Shown: in pieces, positions 14,351-16,966 of the stretch
Layout: every line of letters starts with the position of its first letter
Position numbering within the stretch: position 1 is the first letter of the stretch
Assembly: GCA_023387715.1 (NCBI GenBank)
Contig: JAEWHQ010000363.1
Span: 1 to 16,966, forward strand
From: Pseudomonadota bacterium
GTDB lineage: Bacteria; Pseudomonadota; Alphaproteobacteria; Rhizobiales; Rhizobiaceae
DNA: 16,966 nucleotides
Direction of reading: 5' to 3'
Position numbers and translations under genes: made by a program
Notes under the pieces: generated by a model
Databases searched by the model: none
Seen by the model: only the letters and a program-made list of their open reading frames with translations
Told to the model about the DNA's origin: nothing

Positions 14351-15833
14351 ATTGCGCTTTGTTCAGGCGATAAACCCCAAACGCAGTCATGAAAACACCC
14401 ACTGCGGCCACAGCAATCACCACAACGAATGACTGATCAAAGGCCAGATAGGCATTATCCAGCAATGCGCTGACCTGATCGGCAGGCAATGTTTCAGCCA
14501 CCAGCTTTGCTCCGTCGAGACTATCGGTAGCAGCTTTGGCGTGAGCCGGATTTTGTGCCGCAAATTCCGGCAACACCAGATTGAGGCTATAGATGGCAGT
14601 CATCAGACTACCCATCACCGTCACACCAATAGAACCGCCAAGCTCATAGGACACTTCTTCAATCGAAGCTGCCATACCGGCTTTATCAGCAGACGCATTG
14701 CCCATAATCGCTGTTGATGCCCCTGTCATGGCAGCGCCGACACCAAAGCCCACCAACATCAGCGGCAACAACCAGATCATGGTCTCCATTTTGTAGCTGA
14801 GGAGATACAAAACAATCCCCACGCCCGACAGACCAAGCGACAGATAAAGCGCTCTGGCGGTGCCGACACGGTTCATAAAGAAGCCCATCAACGGTGCGGC
14901 CACAAAAGCGGCCAGCGGAATAGGCAGGATCAGCAATCCGGCCTGCAATGGCGAATAACCGGCAACCAGCTGCAAACGCTGTGTGAAAACCAGTTCCACC
15001 CCGATCAGTGAAGCAGAGGCAACGGAAGCAGTTAAAACACCAGACGAAAACTTGCTGTTTTTGAAAAGCTGGAAATCAAGAAGCGGCTCGCTACGTTTGT
15101 TCTGGCGTATGACAAAAATCACAGCCGCAATCAAACCGATCACCAAGGCACCAGCAAAATGCAATAGATCACGATCCGGTTTACCGAGTTCCTTCAAAGC
15201 AAAAGTCAGAGCGATCAGCGCCAACATGATTTGCACTGAGCCGATAAAGTCCCATGCGCGCGCTTTGTTGCCGCCGCATTTTTCCAACACGATCATGCCG
15301 ACAATAAAAGCTGCAATCACAACAGGCACATTAATGAGGAAGACCGAGCCCCACCAGAAATATTCAAGCAGCACGCCGCCAACCACCGGCCCCACGGCAG
15401 CGCCACCGGCTGCAATCGAGCTCCAGATACCAAGCGCCAGCGCACGCTCTTTTTCATTCTGAAACGTAATGCGGATGATCGACAATGTGGCAGGCATCAT
15501 CATGGCCGCACCAACGGCCAGACCGATACGTGCACCAATCAAGAAATTAGCACTTGGCGCAAAAGCAGCAGCCGTTGAAGCGAACCCAAAAACAATAAGG
15601 CCGCACAAGAACATGGTGCGGTGCCCGATACGATCACCCAAAGTGCCGGTTCCCGGCAAAAGGCCAGCCACCACCAGCGGATAAGCATTGATGATCCATA
15701 ATTTTTGCGAGGCACTGGCATGCAGGTCATGTGTCAGACGCGGCAATGCTGTGTAAAGCACCGTCATATCAATAACAATCAGCAGTAAGGCACAGGAAAC
15801 AACAGCCAGTACGATCCAGCGATTATTCGTCAT
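14349..15833 (-). CDS. MFS multidrug efflux transporter, DHA2 (14-helix) family
   Basis: A 494-aa inner-membrane proton antiporter of the QacA/SmvA-like DHA2 group. Helix 1 contains VIDMTVLYTALPRL (20-33) with the conserved Asp22. Motif A is GTLGDRIGHR (63-72) after helix 2. Motif C, the antiporter signature, is the AAVGPVVGGVLLEYFWWGSVFLINVPV-type segment in helix 5. About fourteen hydrophobic segments span the length, with an extracellular loop before the last one (about 430-470), as in DHA2 exporters. Known relatives expel quaternary ammonium compounds, dyes or other cationic biocides. The gene diverges from a TetR-type regulator across 63 bases, the classic arrangement of a repressed efflux pump. 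The ribosome binding site is weak. Substrate range cannot be read from the sequence. Confidence 0.93.
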   Translation of the reverse strand: MTNNRWIVLAVVSCALLLIVIDMTVLYTALPRLTHDLHASASQKLWIINAYPLVVAGLLPGTGTLGDRIGHRTMFLCGLIVFGFASTAAAFAPSANFLIGARIGLAVGAAMMMPATLSIIRITFQNEKERALALGIWSSIAAGGAAVGPVVGGVLLEYFWWGSVFLINVPVVIAAFIVGMIVLEKCGGNKARAWDFIGSVQIMLALIALTFALKELGKPDRDLLHFAGALVIGLIAAVIFVIRQNKRSEPLLDFQLFKNSKFSSGVLTASVASASLIGVELVFTQRLQLVAGYSPLQAGLLILPIPLAAFVAAPLMGFFMNRVGTARALYLSLGLSGVGIVLYLLSYKMETMIWLLPLMLVGFGVGAAMTGASTAIMGNASADKAGMAASIEEVSYELGGSIGVTVMGSLMTAIYSLNLVLPEFAAQNPAHAKAATDSLDGAKLVAETLPADQVSALLDNAYLAFDQSFVVVIAVAAVGVFMTAFGVYRLNKAQ

Positions 15834-15896
15834 TTTTCAACACCATTCATAAAAAAACTACTTGTATCATGCAGCGCTTAATTTAAATCCTCTTGT
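15834..15896. promoter_or_regulatory. Shared divergent promoter/operator region of the MFS-tetR pair
   Basis: The 63-base AT-rich gap must hold both promoters. It contains the imperfect palindrome TGTATCATGCA (15863-15873), the perfect palindrome ATTTAAAT (15881-15888) and a direct repeat CTTGTAT (15861-15867 and 15892-15898) spaced 31 bases apart, about three helical turns. Any of these could be the TetR-family operator. Promoter hexamers could not be assigned with confidence. Confidence 0.4.
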
Positions 15897-16472
15897 ATGG
15901 AAACTAAAAAATTCAAAAAAATTGGCCGCCCGCGTGTGGTTGACCGCAACAAGGTGCTGGATGCCGCTGAACACTTGCTGGTAGAAGGTGGCATTGAAGC
16001 CCTCACCATGGACAATGTCGCGCGTGAAGCGGGCATTACCAAGGGTGGTGTGCAATATTGTTTCGGTAATAAATACGGCCTCATGCGTGCTATTATTAAT
16101 CGCTGGGGCGATATTTTTGATGTGAAGGTCAATGCCTATAAGCAAGGCTCCACTGATCCGCGTGCCCATATTGCTGCGCATATCAAAGTAACCCGCGAGG
16201 GTGAACAGACGGACGATTCCCGCTTTTCTGCCATGATGGCAAGCCTCGTGCCCAATAGCGAGCAATTGGAAGAAAGCCGCAAATGGTACAGCCACCAAAT
16301 CGACGGCCTTGATATGAATGATCCTGCCGACCGCATGGCGCGGGTTGCATTCATTGCTGCAGAAGGCGCTTTTTTACTGCGCAGCTTCAATCTCTTTGCC
16401 TTTACTGAAAGCCAGTGGCAGGAAATCTATGATGATATTGAAAAACTGATGGCACCAGAACAAAAGGACTAA
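15897..16472 (+). CDS. TetR/AcrR-family transcriptional regulator
   Basis: A 191-aa protein of typical TetR size. A basic arm (KKFKKIGRPRVVDR) leads into the N-terminal DNA-binding domain (about 16-62). Its helix-turn-helix TMDNVAREAGITKGGVQYCF (37-56) is followed by GNKYGLMRAII. The C-terminal all-helical ligand domain (about 70-191) resembles those of efflux-pump repressors. The ATG at 15897 is the first possible start after an in-frame stop at 15879, but it has no clear ribosome binding site, so translation may be weak. By position it most likely represses the divergent MFS exporter and itself, and is released by an exported compound. Confidence 0.92.
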   Translation: METKKFKKIGRPRVVDRNKVLDAAEHLLVEGGIEALTMDNVAREAGITKGGVQYCFGNKYGLMRAIINRWGDIFDVKVNAYKQGSTDPRAHIAAHIKVTREGEQTDDSRFSAMMASLVPNSEQLEESRKWYSHQIDGLDMNDPADRMARVAFIAAEGAFLLRSFNLFAFTESQWQEIYDDIEKLMAPEQKD

Positions 16473-16475
16473 ATC

Positions 16476-16966
16476 CTATTTCAAACATGTGCCAAAAGGA
16501 ATACAGACAGGCTTTCCGGTGCGAGGATCTTCAAAAAAATCCGCTTCCACACCAAACACATCTCTTAAAACATCAGCACACATAATATCATGTGCCGAGC
16601 CTTGGCTGACGATTTTACCCTGTTTAATCGCAATAATATGATGCGCAAAACGGGCAGCCTGATTAAGATCATGCAGCACCATCACAATGGTTTTACGTTG
16701 CTGCTGATTAAGCTTTTCCAACAGCTGCATCACTTCCAGCTGATGTGCCATATCCAAAAATGTGGTGGGCTCATCCAATAAAATAATGTCGCTGTCTTGC
16801 GCCAGTGCGACCGCGATCCAAACCCGCTGACCCTGCCCGCCTGATAAAGAGCCGACCGCTCTTTCCGCAAATTCGGTAAGATTGGTCAGCCGCAACGCAT
16901 CTGTTATTTTTTGCTTATCAAAGGCACTTAATGTGCCAAAACCTTTTTGCCAGGGAAACCGGCCAT
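16476..16966 (-). CDS. Ferric-siderophore type ABC transporter ATP-binding protein (partial, FepC/FecE-like)
   Basis: C-terminal 162 residues of an iron-chelate importer ATPase; the gene runs off the right edge of the window. The visible part begins GRFPWQKGFG, the FepC/FecE segment after the Q-loop. It continues with the signature LSGGQGQRVWIAVALAQD, Walker B IILLDEPTTFLDMAHQLEV and the H-loop in VLHDLNQAARFAHH. Walker A and about 90-100 N-terminal residues lie outside the window. A TTG at 16895 is not the start, because the frame stays open and homologous upstream to the edge. The last residues, RTGKPVCIPFGTCLK, resemble the C-terminal end of siderophore ATPases. It converges with tetR, 3 bases between stops, with no room for a terminator. 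Confidence 0.93.
   Translation of the reverse strand, partial: GRFPWQKGFGTLSAFDKQKITDALRLTNLTEFAERAVGSLSGGQGQRVWIAVALAQDSDIILLDEPTTFLDMAHQLEVMQLLEKLNQQQRKTIVMVLHDLNQAARFAHHIIAIKQGKIVSQGSAHDIMCADVLRDVFGVEADFFEDPRTGKPVCIPFGTCLK

Noticed and set aside
14983..15462. A 159-codon + strand open frame opposite the MFS gene
   Set aside because: It is the antisense shadow of a clear membrane transporter, with no ribosome binding site or recognisable domain.

Overview
The window comes from a bacterial chromosome or large replicon of moderate GC (about half by eye). It is densely coded, with genes separated by a few bases and joined by ATGA overlaps. Gene content and protein sequence style suggest an alphaproteobacterium, perhaps of the Brucellaceae/Hyphomicrobiales type. 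That placement is inferred from resemblance only, with no marker gene in view. No rRNA, tRNA, CRISPR array, insertion sequence, integrase or attachment site was seen. No stretch over 300 bases lacks a gene.

Region 1 (1-4260, + strand) is the end of a branched-chain amino acid type (HAAT/Liv) ABC transporter operon. It holds livM (5' truncated by the window edge), livG and livF, then a bifunctional enoyl-CoA hydratase/3-hydroxyacyl-CoA dehydrogenase starting 1 base after livF. A bidirectional hairpin terminator closes it. The enzyme suggests that the imported solute ends up as an acyl-CoA.

Region 2 (4265-14350) is the most interesting part. A LysR-type regulator on the - strand diverges from an eight-gene + strand operon. 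In order, the operon holds two Dpp/Opp permeases, a peptide-type solute-binding protein, a creatininase-family amidohydrolase, a fused two-domain DppDF ATPase, an RraA-family protein, a cytoplasmic gamma-glutamyltransferase-family Ntn hydrolase and an N-formylglutamate amidohydrolase-family protein. A strong hairpin terminator follows the last gene. The layout reads as a self-contained uptake-and-hydrolysis pathway for an unknown small glutamyl or cyclic-amide compound. Three of the four enzymes have altered residues at positions known to matter in their characterised relatives, so the standard reactions should not be assumed.

Region 3 (14349-16472) is a divergent efflux pair: a 14-helix DHA2-type MFS drug exporter (- strand) and a TetR-type regulator (+ strand), sharing a 63-base promoter region. 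Region 4 (16476-16966, - strand) is the 3' part of a ferric-siderophore type ABC ATPase gene that runs off the window and converges on tetR with a 3-base gap.
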